Shown here: positions 22,056 through 32,988 of the stretch, in pieces | Numbering within the stretch: position 1 is the stretch's first letter | How the letters are laid out: each line of letters starts with the position of its first letter | Assembly: GCA_949128115.1 (NCBI GenBank) | Contig: OX421961.1 | Location: forward strand, 121,709,050-121,773,049 | Direction of reading: 5' to 3' | Length of the DNA stretch: 64,000 bases | From: Anaspis maculata | Lineage: Eukaryota; Arthropoda; Insecta; Coleoptera; Scraptiidae | The notes under the pieces: generated by a model | The model's database searches: none | Seen by the model: only the letters and a program-made list of their open reading frames with translations | What the model was told of the DNA's origin: nothing | Position numbers and translations under genes: made by a program

Positions 22056-23708
22056 GTTAGCCCAGGAAAGAAATGCAAAATTTTGATGAAACCCGGAATA
22101 AATTAAGGAAAATCTGAAAATTTCAGGATTTCTTCAGAATTTGATGGGGAACAACATACTAAAAGTCCCCATCTGTCCGAGGCTTGGCATTTTTTCTGTG
22201 GGAAGTCGAAGGTACAAGAAGTTACCATTTTCAAAGTTGGTATTTTTTTGGTGATTTTTCCATTGGACTTCATATTTTCAAAGTCGAGGAATCCAATGCA
22301 ATAGTTATTACCAGAAAGTGTAATGCACCGGTGGCGTAGCCAGACGGCTACGAAGTGGCCGAGGTGCGATTTTTCATGAAGTCGTATGGTGAACCGTGAC
22401 TAACAGCTTTTTTGACATGTTTGGTATCATTTCTTATCAAATCGCACATTCCGATTCCACAAGTAGGTGTGAAATTCTGATAGAGACGTGTTCAAACCAG
22501 TTAGGATCAGAAAGAAACATGATTTTTTACCCTCAGATTTGATGCTTTGTAGCTCTAGTTCCATCAGTGTCCAATGTATTTCTAACTATGATTTTGATTT
22601 TAGACAGTTGGTTTGAGCTATTCTACACACAAATATCATTCGCTGATTTTTTTTCCTGTTTTTAAAAAATCACGGAGTGATTTTGTTTCTTTAGAGTTAT
22701 CATGCCAAAGCTTGATTTGACGAAACGTGCTATTTCACAAGAAAAATTAGGCTACGATCAGAATGTAGCTTTGAATTGATACTTTAACCATTTTATGTCA
22801 AAGTTTCTATCGCTGTTACAAAGTCACGCGGTAATTTTGTTCCAAAACGTGCACCATGTAGAAATTTAATTTCGAAAGCTCGCATTGTCGGAAGAAAAAT
22901 GATGTCATGACTAAAATACCCCTCCGATTTCAGTTTTTTCCGTTTTGTTCGATAGAGAAAACTATTTTTCTGCCTCGAAATGAATAAAGAATCAAATGAA
23001 AGCTACATTCTGATCGTAGCCTAATTTTTCCTGTGAAATAGCACGTTTCATTAAATCAAGCTTTGACATGGTACATCTCAAGAAACAAAGTAACTCCGTG
23101 ACTTTGTAAAAACGGGAAAAGGAATCAGAAAATGATATTTGTGTGTGAAATAGTTTGAACTAACTGTCCAAATCAAAATCATGGTTGGGAATACATTGGA
23201 CACTGCTGATAGAACTGGAGCTACAAAACATGAAACTTAAGGGGAAAAAAATCATGTTTTTTCTGATGAAACCGGTTTAAACACGTCGCTATCAAAATTT
23301 TCTACTAATTTTTGGAATCAGAGAGTGCGATTTATAGTTAGAAATGACACCAAATATGTCAAAAAAGGTGTTAGTCACGGTTTACCATAAAGCTTTGTCA
23401 AAAATGGCACTTCGGCCCCTACGCAGTCGTTTGGTACGCCACTGGTGCATTAATCGTTCTGGAAACTTATTTCATTAGGTTCCTCGACCTTGAAAATATA
23501 AGGTCCAATGAAAAAAGTATAAAAAAAGAACGATTTAAAAAATGGTAACTTCTCGTACCTTCGACCTCCAACAGGAAAAAAGCCAAGCCTCGGACAGATG
23601 GGGACTTTTAGTATGTTGTTCTCCATCAAATTCTGAAGGGATCCTCAAATTTTCAGATTTTCCTTAATTTATTCCAATTTAAAACCTGTTTTGCCTGGGC
23701 TATCAGCC
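22056..23708. mobile_element. 1.65-kb near-complete palindrome (AGCCCAGG family)
   Basis: The ends GTTAGCCCAGG and CCTGGGCTATC mirror each other. The arms pair through GGAATAAATTAAGGAAAATC, CATACTAAAAGTCCCCATCT, CCAAGCCTCGGACAGA (as the inverted TCTGTCCGAGGCTTGG), GGTGGCGTAGCCA and TAGGCTACGATCAGAATGTA, to a centre near 22,880. Arms are over 800 bp. Its ends resemble those of the 8091-10690 element. Confidence 0.88.
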
Positions 23709-23821
23709 ACTTTGTTAGCAGAAAGCGGGAGCGATTTGTTGGCCCTTAAGCGCCACGGTGGCTGGAAATCCTCAGGTGTCGCCTAAGGATACATCGAGGA
23801 GTCCGTAGCGGACAAAATAAG

Positions 23822-24457
23822 TTTTCCTGGCGTCCCCCGTTTCCGATATACAGGGTGATTTATGTGTTCAACCAAAAAGTTTGATTGGCCATATCTCAGG
23901 AGCACATCAATAGAATCTATTGAAATTTTGCAGGTATATTCTAGAACCAAAAGCCTTTGTAGCGCCCTATTCACTTATGAAATAAATACAGGACCGTACC
24001 CAAAATTTTGTTTTTCGAGTTTTTGTCGAAAAAGTCATCCTATGTGGATTTTTTTTTCGAAATCTGATATAAAAAATTATTTCCAGAAATTTTTCAGGAA
24101 TATTTTTGAAAGTTTCAATTCAAATCAGTGAAACGCTATTCCAGATGGTCAAACAAAGTCACTATTTCAATTGTGGTGCTCTAATCAACCAAAAATTATT
24201 TCAGGAGAATTTTCTGGAAACAGATTTTGAAAAAAATCTATACAGGATGACTTTTTCAAGAGAAACTCGAAAAACAAAATTTTAGGTACGGTCCTGTATT
24301 TATTTCATAAGTGAATAGGGCGCTTCAAAGGCTCTTGGTGCTAGAATATACCTGCAAAATTTCAATAGATTCTATTGATGTATTTCTCAGATATCAAACT
24401 TTTCGGTTGAACCCATAAGTCACCCTGTATATCGGAAACAGGGGACGTCAGGAAAAT
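23822..24457. mobile_element. About 636-bp near-complete palindrome with CAGGGTGA core termini
   Basis: The outer arms TTTTCCTGGCGTCCCCCGTT and AACAGGGGACGTCAGGAAAA enclose a TATACAGGGTGA pair. Inside, AATAGAATCTATTGAAATTT, TTCACTTATGAAATAAATAC and GTTTTTCGAGTTT are all mirrored, with a centre near 24,140. An element with CAGGGTGA ends may have inserted into, or expanded from, an older repeat carrying the outer 28 bp. A further ACACCCTGTATAATAATA terminus follows at 24531. Confidence 0.85.
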
Positions 24458-24556
24458 TTCGAAGGCAGATTCTGATTTGCCTCGAGAAAGTACATCTACC
24501 CTTGAACTATGTCGGTTATTTCGTGGGACACCCTGTATAATAATAATAACTTTAGT

Positions 24557-25092
24557 TATCAATAATAACTTTATGTGGGTGACCGTGTCATAAAGGGCAC
24601 CCGAAGCCGCACATTTTACAGTAACACGATTCTACCACCATTTTCTTATGCAATTTGAAATCGATCTAGATACGGAAGAATGCGATTTGCTCACGTTAAC
24701 TATTCAATTTTCGCACGTGAACATCGCCCATTGACGTTTTATTCACAAGTGTCCACGTTTGACAGCTAGCCGAGCGCTAGCCGACTTGGTCATTGCAGGA
24801 AAGAAGGAATAAGACACAGAAAAGGGCAAAAAGTTGCGAGAAATAGGTAATTGATAGGCAACCAACAATACAGCTCAAGAACAGCGAGAATGGAGTGGCG
24901 ACGAGTAAGGAACCTGGGCGATGGTCAAGTGCGAAAATAAAATAGTTAACGTGAGGACATCGCATTCTTCCGTACCCACATCTACTCAAAATTGCATCAG
25001 GAAAGGAATGGTGGTGGAATCGTTTGTAAAATTTGCGGCTTGAGGTCCGACTTTTATGGGACACTGTCGCCCATAATGTGTTATCATTATTC
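24557..25092. mobile_element. About 535-bp palindrome
   Basis: GACCGTGTCATAAAG...AAGCCGCACATTTTACA mirrors TGTAAAATTTGCGGCTT...GGGACACTGTCGCCC. GGAAGAATGCGAT and CTCACGTTAACTAT are exactly inverted on the other arm. The centre is near 24,820. It begins about 15 bp after the preceding CACCCTGTATAATA terminus and ends where another inverted pair starts. Confidence 0.8.
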
Positions 25093-26505
25093 GCCATATC
25101 GCTGTACTAGAATGATAGTAAGACAACTTGAAAAACATAGTTTCGAGTAATCGCCACTTGAACATTTCAGAAGAACGGAAAACACTCTTCTTTTCGAAAT
25201 TTCGGAGATTTTTTAATTTTCCAGTTGTATTATATCGCTCCTGATAGACCTGTGAGGAATTCATCATGAAATCACATTTACTCTTTGAGAAAAAAATCAA
25301 AAAGTGAACATATCCTTGTATATCGCTAGAAATAATGGTTCTGTTGGAAGTTGTCCGTTTTTCCATGTAAGTTATCCTACTATTCGTCAGGAATTCGTAG
25401 AGTGATTTTGAATTTATCCCTCTTTTTTTTCAAGTTGTCCGAGTATTGCACAGTAAGCATAGCCTGGTTCAACATATTTTCCATAGTTATCCTAGCTATC
25501 CTTTCATAGCTTAGCTTAGCTTAGCTAGCTTAGCTTCCATAGCTATCCTTTCCTTGGCCTTATCCTTGTATGACATGGAATAAGCCCATTAGTTTTTGGC
25601 TGTCATCTGACAAATAAAAGTGTCACTATCAGAAATTGGAAATTCATTTGAAAGTCATTGGAAAACTGTATTCAGAACAGTAGATATTGTTTCGCTAACT
25701 GTCGTGTGTCAAATATTGAAAAATGTCAAAGTTCATAACTTTGTCATTCAATTATTCAAGATTTTTCATTAAACATTTCATCCTGTGAACCGATTTTCAG
25801 GATTTCTTTTACTTTTGGCAGTCTTGGCCATAGCTATAACCAATATAGTCTGCCTCCGCATCTATCCATCGTTGTGGTTCAGTTTTACCCAATACAAACT
25901 TACCTGTGGATAACGAAATCATGGCAATGTACATTGGAGATAAGTTAAAATTATTAAGTCATTTCAAACAATTCACGGAACATTTCTGGTCAAATAATGG
26001 GACAACTTAGAGAAAAGTGAGATATTTTACAAACGCATGAGGGTATCTTTGTGCAATAGTGAGTTAAAATGAAATATCTGAAGACTTTCATTGAATCAGT
26101 TGGTTTTTTGGTATAAGAGTGAGACATCTTTCACAGTAAAATACTGAGATAACATGAAAAACAAAGACAACTTGAAATTTCCGAATCAGATTTGTTGTAA
26201 AATTGGGACATGTTGAAATGTCTTCGTATTATACCAGAAGGCAAGATCAAATTCGATCTATTTTTCAGTAGAAGAAATAGAACATTTTGAGATGTCCGAG
26301 TATTAGACCAGAACTGTTTGAAAAACAGATAATTATAACAGTGAGATATTCATTTTTTATGTACTTACATGATGATTCTGAGTAATTTGATTTTTTTACC
26401 AGGTAGAGAATAGCTTGGAGCTATAGATTTTGAAATAATCCGAAAATCAGAAATTTGAAGTTATCTTACTATCATTCTAGCACAGCGATATGATAATATT
26501 ATTGA
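25083..26505. mobile_element. 1.4-kb element with about 50-bp inverted ends
   Basis: ATATCGCTGTACTAGAATGA near 25095 is mirrored by TCATTCTAGCACAGCGATAT ending at 26491, with weaker pairing outside it. The interior is AT-rich and contains several diverged copies of a phrase with GAGATATTTTAC or GACAACTTGAAA, plus TCCGAGTATTGCACAG / TCCGAGTATTAGACCAG. No coding motif. Confidence 0.6.
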
Positions 26506-26638
26506 CGCAAATCACCAAACTTTGAATTTCCCTATTTTTTTTTTCAAACTGTTCAAGCACAAGCCCGTGGCTACTGGGCCGAATCAGTTACAGAGATCGA
26601 GTCCGTTTATCAACGATTTGCAAATATTTTAGTGAGAT

Positions 26639-26821
26639 TTGATTCCAGGAAAGACGAAGCGGGTGTTTTCCGAATGCTACGGCATCATCACCCTCCTGAC
26701 AATCACACTACGGCTCCTCCGTAAGGAAGTCAACGAAAAGGACGTTCGACGGGCCCTGGTCGATTTCCTAAAAAGTACCAAACAAAATTCGGAGAGAATA
26801 ATTAAGAAGAACAAGAAGTGA
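26639..26821 (+). other. Short open frame, unrecognised
   Basis: 60 codons ending in a Lys-rich tail (IIKKNKK). A second frame through 26560-26710 is also open and reads YWAESVTEIESVYQRF. Together they look like a decayed coding segment, but I cannot name it. No start context, splice signal or domain supports a live gene. Confidence 0.15.
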
Positions 26822-26876
26822 TGAGTGTTCTTTTTTTGTTTTTAGAATTTTGACTTTTTTATAGTATTTTGATTTT

Positions 26877-27222
26877 TGACGGGTACAGGTCAGACGCGCT
26901 GTGGACCCGGGTCCGACGCATCGTCCGGTAATGCGTTCTAAATGTCCTTGACGCAATACGGACACAAGTAGTGTCGTACATGCGCCTGACTCAAGCGCCT
27001 GTATGGAACAGTCACATCCGTCAGACGCATGAGTCAGACATGTGTACAACTATAGACGAATGCGTCCACTTCACACACCTTTGCGTCAAGGACGTTTAGG
27101 ACGCATTCTTGGACTTTGCGTCGCACGCGTGTCCATATGTGCCCGAAGCACAATTTGCGTCTATATGGACGCACATGTGGACGCACTGTGGACGCATTCA
27201 ATGAAAATGTTTGACGGGTAGG
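26877..27222. repeat. Palindrome rich in GGACGCA / TGCGTCC units
   Basis: The core TCCTTGACGCAA is inverted as TTGCGTCAAGGA. Around it TGCGTC and GACGCA recur about fifteen times on both strands, ending in three close units GGACGCAC, GGACGCAC, GGACGCAT near 27168-27197. The phrase TTGACGGGTA occurs in the same orientation at both edges (about 26876 and 27211), a possible 10-bp target duplication. Confidence 0.6.
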
Positions 27223-27337
27223 TAATGATTATAAATATTATAATGCCAAAAATCCGGTTCTTCAGAAATTTCTTTGTATATTGATGAAAACCATTGTGGC
27301 GGCTCTCATATGGGCATGTGGCGGAGGAACTGTTGTC

Positions 27338-27409
27338 TCTCCGATAGCTTAGTGGTCAGAGTATCCATCCGGCAAATGGAAGACCCGGGTTCGAGTCCCG
27401 GTCAGGGCA
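27338..27409 (+). tRNA. tRNA-like gene or SINE head, apparent GGC (Ala) anticodon, degenerate
   Basis: 72 nt. The B box GGTTCGAGTCC and the T arm (CCGGG stem, 7-nt loop, CCCGG) are perfect. The A box TAGCTTAGTGG is good. The anticodon arm pairs TCCAT with ATGGA around loop CCGGCAA, giving GGC. A T5 Pol III terminator follows within 10 nt. Against a functional tRNA, two of seven acceptor pairs fail, position 33 is C rather than U, and GGC is not a normal eukaryotic tRNA-Ala anticodon. A tRNA-derived repeat still carrying Pol III signals fits better. Confidence 0.5.
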
Positions 27410-27606
27410 GACACTTTTTCTCCGTCACATCGCGCCATACCATAAACTACATCTCACCGTTACGGCAAACATGCCGCTCAGTATATATTTAATACGATTC
27501 CCAGTAGCTAGTTCAGAGCTACCAGAAGTTTTTAATTTACGGAAAGCGACGTTTGGGAATTTTCCGTTCAACCAAATTTTCAGGTTACAACTGATTTTCA
27601 TTATTG

Positions 27607-27743
27607 ACTAGTGGTAGATAAAAATAGTATATTATATACCAAGGTAGAGATGTAGACTATTATTGAGGCGAGGGATTTTAGGGCCTCAGCAATAAAAGTC
27701 TTCTCTACCGTGGTTTCTATACTATTTTTTCAACTAGTAGAGC
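27607..27743. mobile_element. About 137-bp palindromic MITE
   Basis: CTAGTGGTAGATAAAAATAG mirrors CTATTTTTTCAACTAGTAG. Inside, GGTAGAGA faces TCTCTACC and AATAATAGTC-type sequence pairs to a GAGGC/GCCTC centre near 27,675. Confidence 0.7.
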
Positions 27744-28317
27744 TAGAAATCAATTGAATAGTGAGAATAAACTAAGAAGTTTGGGATAACTTCAAAAAAA
27801 CATCAGGTAGTTCGGACCCTTGTTTCCATATGGTCACAGACATGGTGTTGCTTCAAATAAGAGCTTTCGTTTTATTATGAAAGATTTTGTAAAAAACGAT
27901 TGTGATTTTGTTACGTTCGGCTTCTGTTGTGGTCTTGTGTCGAAGTATATTGAATAAGTAAATAACAGTAACTCAGTATGTAACAGTAATAATAACAGTG
28001 TAAAACATACTCACACCTTCCTGTAATTGGGTCATCCATTTAAGAACAAATTATTAATAATGACACAAACGGCGCGTCATAGTGCCAGGTCATGGGAAAT
28101 ATATATCGACACAATCCTAATGATATGTATTTTTATTGAGCGACTCATCAGATTTGTCGCAGTAATTCGACGTTTATGATTGACTAGTAAATATGTACAC
28201 TATATGCAGGTTACCCATTGCGCCCTTGGCTTTAGACACCTCTGCGGAATCCACAAGTGGGAGCGGAGGAGTTATACAGGGTCCGGCATAAGTAGGTACT
28301 CATCATTTTATTTTTGG

Positions 28318-28800
28318 AGAAAGAAAGTACCAAATAGAGTTATCACCACAATTTTTTTTTGTATAAAAGAAGGCTTGGCAAATTTTACTACATGCATTGT
28401 CAGCTGTCAAAATAGAACGTTTGGAAAATCTGCCGAAAAATTGGTTCAGAGTAATGGTTTTCTCTTTCATCAAAATGAATTTTAAAGAAATTTTCGGCGC
28501 CAGTTTTGAACTTGACGCGTCTTCTGAAACTCCAGTGAACTCGACGCCTATCCTGAAACTCCAGGCGGCCTCCAGGAGCTTCAGGATACGCGTCGAGTTC
28601 AAAACTGATGGCGCCCAAATTCCTATAATCCATTTCGATGGAAAAAACACCATTATTCTGAACCAATTTTTACGACACATTTTCCAAGGGCGTTATTTTG
28701 TCAGATGACAATGCATGTAGCAAAATTGACCAAGCCTTCTCTTCCATACATAAAAGATCCATGGTGATTACTCCATTTGGTACTTTCTTATCACAGAAAA
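28318..28800. mobile_element. About 480-bp near-complete palindrome
   Basis: AAGAAAGTACCAAAT mirrors ATTTGGTACTTTCTT. GAAGGCTTGG, TACATGCATTGTCA and GGTTCAGA are inverted on the other arm. The centre (about 28,555) has a GC-rich inner hairpin with GAACTCGACGC facing GCGTCGAGTTC. An ACAGGGTCC terminus lies just to the left (28276). Open frames on both strands here are palindrome artefacts. Confidence 0.82.
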
Positions 28801-28959
28801 AAAAAGAACGAACATGTTTTACAAACATGTAAAACACATTGAAATCCGCACATTTGCTGTCCACGTTACAGCCTCTGAACTGACACTATGCAAATTGTTA
28901 CGTAAAATCAGGAAATAAATTTTGAGTAATTTTCACTGCGTTTTAGCAGACGCTGTATC

Positions 28960-30745
28960 TCAGAAACTATTGGCCACAGAATAATAAATTTAGAACTGAT
29001 CTCTTGAGAATGATCTCATTTATCAAGAGTAAAGCGACAGGAGCCGACGGCATCAATATTTGCACCATCCATCTTTGCGTCCCATTTCTATTACCGTACA
29101 TCACCCATATTATCAATTTCTGTATCGAAAACTCTGTTTTTCCCTCTAAATGGAAACATGCTCTTATTTTGCCGTTGCCCAAGTCCTCCAAACCTGAGAG
29201 TTTCAGTGACATCCGCCCAGTAAGCATTTCACCAACCATGTCAAAAATTCTCGAGAAAGTAATAGAGCAACAGCTGCGGGCGCATATAGAAAGTAACTCC
29301 ATTTTGCCTGCTGATCAGTCAGGATTTAGACCTCGACGTGGATGTTGCACGACTCTTCTTTCTATAACCGATGACATCTTGAGAGCTTCAGACAAGGATC
29401 TCCTCACCATTCTTGTTCTGCTGGATTATTCCAAAGTGTTCGACACCATCAACCACCAGATCCTAAAATCTATTCTGCACTATACTGGTTTGTCGACGTC
29501 TTCCATCAACCTCCTATTCGATTATCTAGCGGGCAGAACTCAGAGTGTTACTTACAACGGCCGTGTCTCCTCTCCCCTTGAAATTTCAAGAGGTGTACCA
29601 CAAGGATCCATTTTGGGACCGCTACTGTTTATAATCTACATATCAAATTTAACCTATGCCTTCCTCTCCGGCTGCCAACATTCCTATGCTGATGACACTG
29701 AGGTACGCATTTCATTCTCGGCGGACGAATCTCAACAGGCTTTAGCGGCACTAAACTTCGATCTTGCAAACTTAAAAGACATCTCTCAAAAGCACTGCTT
29801 ACAGCTCAACCCTAAAAAATCGGTAGCACTTCTGTTTGGCAGAAAGGTGGATCGGGACAAGGTGAAATGCCATGATGGTATTGTGATTGGTGATGAAACT
29901 GTCCCCTTTGATGTGAGGCTAAGAACCTTGGGCTACACATCGACAATGACTTGAAGCTCACCACTCACGTCTCCAAATGCCTCCAGCGAGGTTATTTTCA
30001 CCTCAAATCAATTCATCAAAACAGATCATTCTTAAGCTTCCATGTAAAAAAACTGCTATGTGAATCCTTGGTGCTGTCTCAGGTCAATCACTGCGACGTC
30101 GTTTATGGTCCTTTTCTGAGACAGAATGACAGCTACCGTCTGCAAAAGCTGCAGAACTCGTGCATTAGACTTCTTTACGGAATAAGGAAATACGACCGTG
30201 TGAGTCACAAACTCTCCGATGCTGGTTGGCTCAATATGGAGAACAGAAGAAAATTACATTCTGCGACCATGTTCTTCAAAATTCTCCGTACTAAAGAGCC
30301 CCCGGATTTGTTTTCCAGAATAACCTTTAATTCAGATGTTCACAATGTCAACACCAGATTTAGGGGATCCATCACCCCTCCACTCCACTCCAAAGAACTG
30401 TTCAAACGATCATCCACTTACCAGGTCTATAAAATGCTGAACAACTTGTCATTTGAGTATGCCACCCTCGGTTTGAAGAGTTTTCGAACACAGCTTTCTC
30501 AAACTTTGATGAACTGCCAGTGATGTAAATAATGTAAATGTGTATGTTCGATACTTGTACAATTTTATTCACTTTACTTTAATTTTGTAGAATGTACAAT
30601 CTTTCGTTACTTCGTATTGAGCGGAGTTAGGTGGAAGAACAGCTGGTGAGCCAAGGCCTGCCTATTAAGCTGAATCTCGCTCTGCTCAAATGTTGCTTTA
30701 TCAAAGACCATTCATTATTATTATTATAATTATTATTATTAATTT
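28960..30745 (+). mobile_element. 5'-truncated LINE (non-LTR retrotransposon)
   Basis: RT begins near 29004 with KSKATGADGIN. LPLPKSSKPESFSDIRPVS, LDYSKVFDTINH (motif A), SRGVPQGSILGPLLF (motif B) and YADD (29685-29696, motif C) follow. A one-base shift near 29920 moves the reading to the frame that runs on to 30523 (LHIDNDLKLTTHV and a C-terminal thumb region). The 3' UTR ends in an (ATT)n-like tail at 30712-30745, as in CR1/L2/jockey-like LINEs. The endonuclease and ORF1 are missing. RT motifs are intact, but the frameshift and truncation make the copy dead. Confidence 0.9.
29004..30523 (+). pseudogene. LINE reverse transcriptase ORF, one frameshift
   Basis: Two overlapping frames, 29004-29954 and 29951-30523, are one ancestral ORF: the first ends abruptly after FDVRLRTLG while the second frame already carries the expected continuation NLGLHIDNDL before its first ATG. 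The palm motifs D..YSKVFD, PQG and YADD (about residue 228 of the first frame) are intact. No apurinic endonuclease domain is present upstream. In motif A the usual LSKAFD appears as YSKVFD. Confidence 0.88.
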
Positions 30746-30819
30746 AACGGGTTACATTTGCTTCATGGTTCATGTGTTCTAAAGGTGATAGTGTAAAAGT
30801 TATTCAGAAAAAAATCGAA

Positions 30820-30990
30820 AATTTCCAAGGGTAGCGTTCTTTTATTGGTCCTAGAAAAAAGCTAAGCCTGGGAGTTTTCAGGAATTTCAGTATGTTATTC
30901 CACGTTGAATTCTGCATCAATTCACCAAATTTCGTCAACTTCCGAATTTATTTCCGGTTAAAGCCCATTTTGACTGGACTATAAGCTGAG
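30820..30990. repeat. Single arm of the AGCCCAGG/AGTCCCC foldback family
   Basis: AAGCTAAGCCTGGGAG, TTCAGTATGTTATTCCA and CCGAATTTATTTCCGG line up with the right arm of the palindrome at 22056-23708 (AAGCCAAGCCTCGG, TAGTATGTTGTTCTCCA, TTAATTTATTCC), ending near GACTGGACTATAAGC. No inverted partner was found nearby, so it is a solo or truncated arm. Confidence 0.5.
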
Positions 30991-31959
30991 CAAAAAAAAA
31001 CTATCTACCGCTTCGATCCGCAATTTTTGCAAACATTGAAAGGTATACTTCCGCCAAAAAGTTACAAACGAAATATTATTCCAATCATGCGCTCTGTCGC
31101 TCGCCAGCTCTGAAACTGCAGGCAAAAAATAAACAATGAAGCAACAAAGTTCAAATAAAACCCTTTTCAATTAAACTTTCCGCCAAAGCCGGGAGACATC
31201 GTGCACGCCACTTCCGGGAAGAGAATATACACACACATACACACACACAGTTTGAAAGAGAGAGAAACATAAATCAACTTATGGGAAATTCTCTTTAATA
31301 TTTATTCGCCCGCAAACGAGAATTGCAAGCGCGCGAGCTTTACGTTTATGGCTACCAACCATCCAAATCTGAATTATTAATTTAGATTTTCATCTCACGC
31401 CATATTCATAAATCCATCACGCCTGGCTCTCTTCAAATTACTTTGTTGAGAGATTGAAACGGGCGCGCGTTTTTTTTTTTTGGTGGTCGGGGAAACGTAT
31501 CGCTTTCCAATTAGAACTGCTTTGAATATATTCCAAAAGCAACCAACAGAGCGAGCACATAACTGATGAATAATTCTAGGAAATCGATGCCGATTCAACA
31601 GACAAATTACAAATTCGCGAAGCTTATACCGAAATGGAGATATTAATGGCACGTTGTTACTTTGACGAGCTTTGGTATTCTAACGGGAAAATGTTAGCTA
31701 TTAATACACTAATGGGATAATCAAATGAACACTACACTTGCGATTTAATGGAACTGTTGTTCACCAGAGCAGAAGTTGCTAATTTAAATGTGTAACTGGC
31801 AGAAAAACCAATTTCAACCGGAATAAAACCAGAAAACCACTGCTGGACCTGAAACGGAGAGATTTGATTAGAGCTAAGTGGAAAAATGGGTGTTGAACAG
31901 AGATCTATGTAGATAATCATCATCAATAATTGGTATTACCCATTATACCTGCGGAAAGG
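30991..31959. other. Unique non-coding block with an (AC)n microsatellite
   Basis: (CA)n at about 31229-31250. The rest is repeat-poor with balanced composition. No coding motif on either strand. Confidence 0.5.
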
Positions 31960-32285
31960 GACTTTGTCCCGTCTCAAATCTGCCGATGGTACAAAGTTAA
32001 CTGCAGCCCACAAACAAACACGTCTTCAGTTTGCTCGGAGGCATTCAAATTGGACTTTGCACGGCCACATACATCGGGTATTGTTGAAGAATGTACCTCA
32101 ACGAAATCGGTTTCCGGGTTATGAGGTGGCCAGCATGCAGCCCAGATCTAAACCCCATCGAACGTTTATGGGACGAGCCCAAGAGGAGAATGTGGGCAAG
32201 AGTTCTTGCTGTCGACTTCGTCCCAGAGTTGAAGAAGAGGAACAATATTCCACAATAGAAACTGATATTCGTTCGGTGATTTAAC
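31960..32285 (+). pseudogene. Tc1-like transposase fragment
   Basis: LKSADGTKLTAAHKQTRLQF with ARRHSNWTL is typical of the segment before the first catalytic Asp of Tc1 transposases. The reading then jumps, through an internal deletion and frame change, to WPACSPDLNPIERLWDE at about 32127-32177, the third-residue block. The central catalytic region is lost. Confidence 0.75.
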
Positions 32286-32329
32286 GCATCCAGTTCAAGA
32301 TGCCTAATCAATTTTTTAACGCGAATTCT

Positions 32330-32616
32330 CCAACATTATCTACGTTTACGGGTTTCGCGATGGCAATTCAAGAGAAGCAGTGAGAGAATTGAACCGAAGA
32401 TTTTCGAACCGGAAGGTACCATCTCACCCACGTTTGTACGAATGTTTCAATTCGCCCGTGAAAATTGGAGGTTTCCTGGGACTCACGTTGCTAGATCTGA
32501 AAGAAACATGGAACCGCCTGAGATAGCTGATGAAAAAGACATTGTGCAGATGGCTCAGCAAAACCCTTCTACAAGTACGATAGGAATAGGACAGGCTCTT
32601 GATATTCCTCATACAG
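32330..32616 (+). pseudogene. Mariner-like transposase (DUF4817 type), N-terminal helix-turn-helix part
   Basis: IYVYGFRDGNSREAVRELNRR is the signature of the DUF4817 helix-turn-helix found in insect mariner-like transposases. A frameshift in the middle moves to ARSERNMEPPEIADEKDIVQ and STIGIGQALDIPH. The protein stops where a CAGGGTGATT terminus begins (32615). The catalytic half of the same kind of protein resumes at about 35440, so roughly 2.8 kb seems to have been inserted. Confidence 0.65.
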
Positions 32617-32742
32617 GGTGATTCATGAGTAACCTTACATAGGCTAATGGGAGATAGAGGACTTCGAAGCGCGTCAGGATCTACAGAAGAATTGTTGTTT
32701 TCTCCATTGGTTACGAAGATACAGGGTGTTTTGTGTGTTTCG

Positions 32743-32988
32743 TATGAAACTTTGGTAAGCGATATTTCCACGTACTTTTGTGAATTGATGAGACGTCACC
32801 TAAATCGAGCGCACATCGGCAAATTGCAGCTGGCCATGCTCCACATCGGCGCCAAGATTTCGTTCGTCGACGAATATGCCATAAACATTGTTCTCGGCGA
32901 TTTCGCCGTTTTCAAAACAAAAATTCTGGCTGAAGAAAATTCCACCGTGGAATACTATCCATTCAAAATCCGCGGTTTCGGATATCTA
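32743..32988 (+). pseudogene. Unrecognised fossil coding segment, part 1
   Basis: An open frame with protein-like composition (MRRHLNRAHIGKLQL, FVDEYAINIV, YYPFKIRGFGYL), unlike the low-complexity frames around it. It ends exactly at the foldback starting 32989, and an open segment continues right after that foldback (34218). I do not recognise a domain. Candidates are a captured host gene, a gene of a large DNA transposon or a viral relic; none is shown. Confidence 0.3.

Noticed and set aside
22902..23040. A possible small gene at the centre of the 22056-23708 palindrome
   Set aside because: Stops in all frames; only arm sequence meets there.
28303..28708. Four overlapping open frames of about 90-125 codons
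   Set aside because: All lie in a palindrome, so each strand mirrors the other; composition is not coding.
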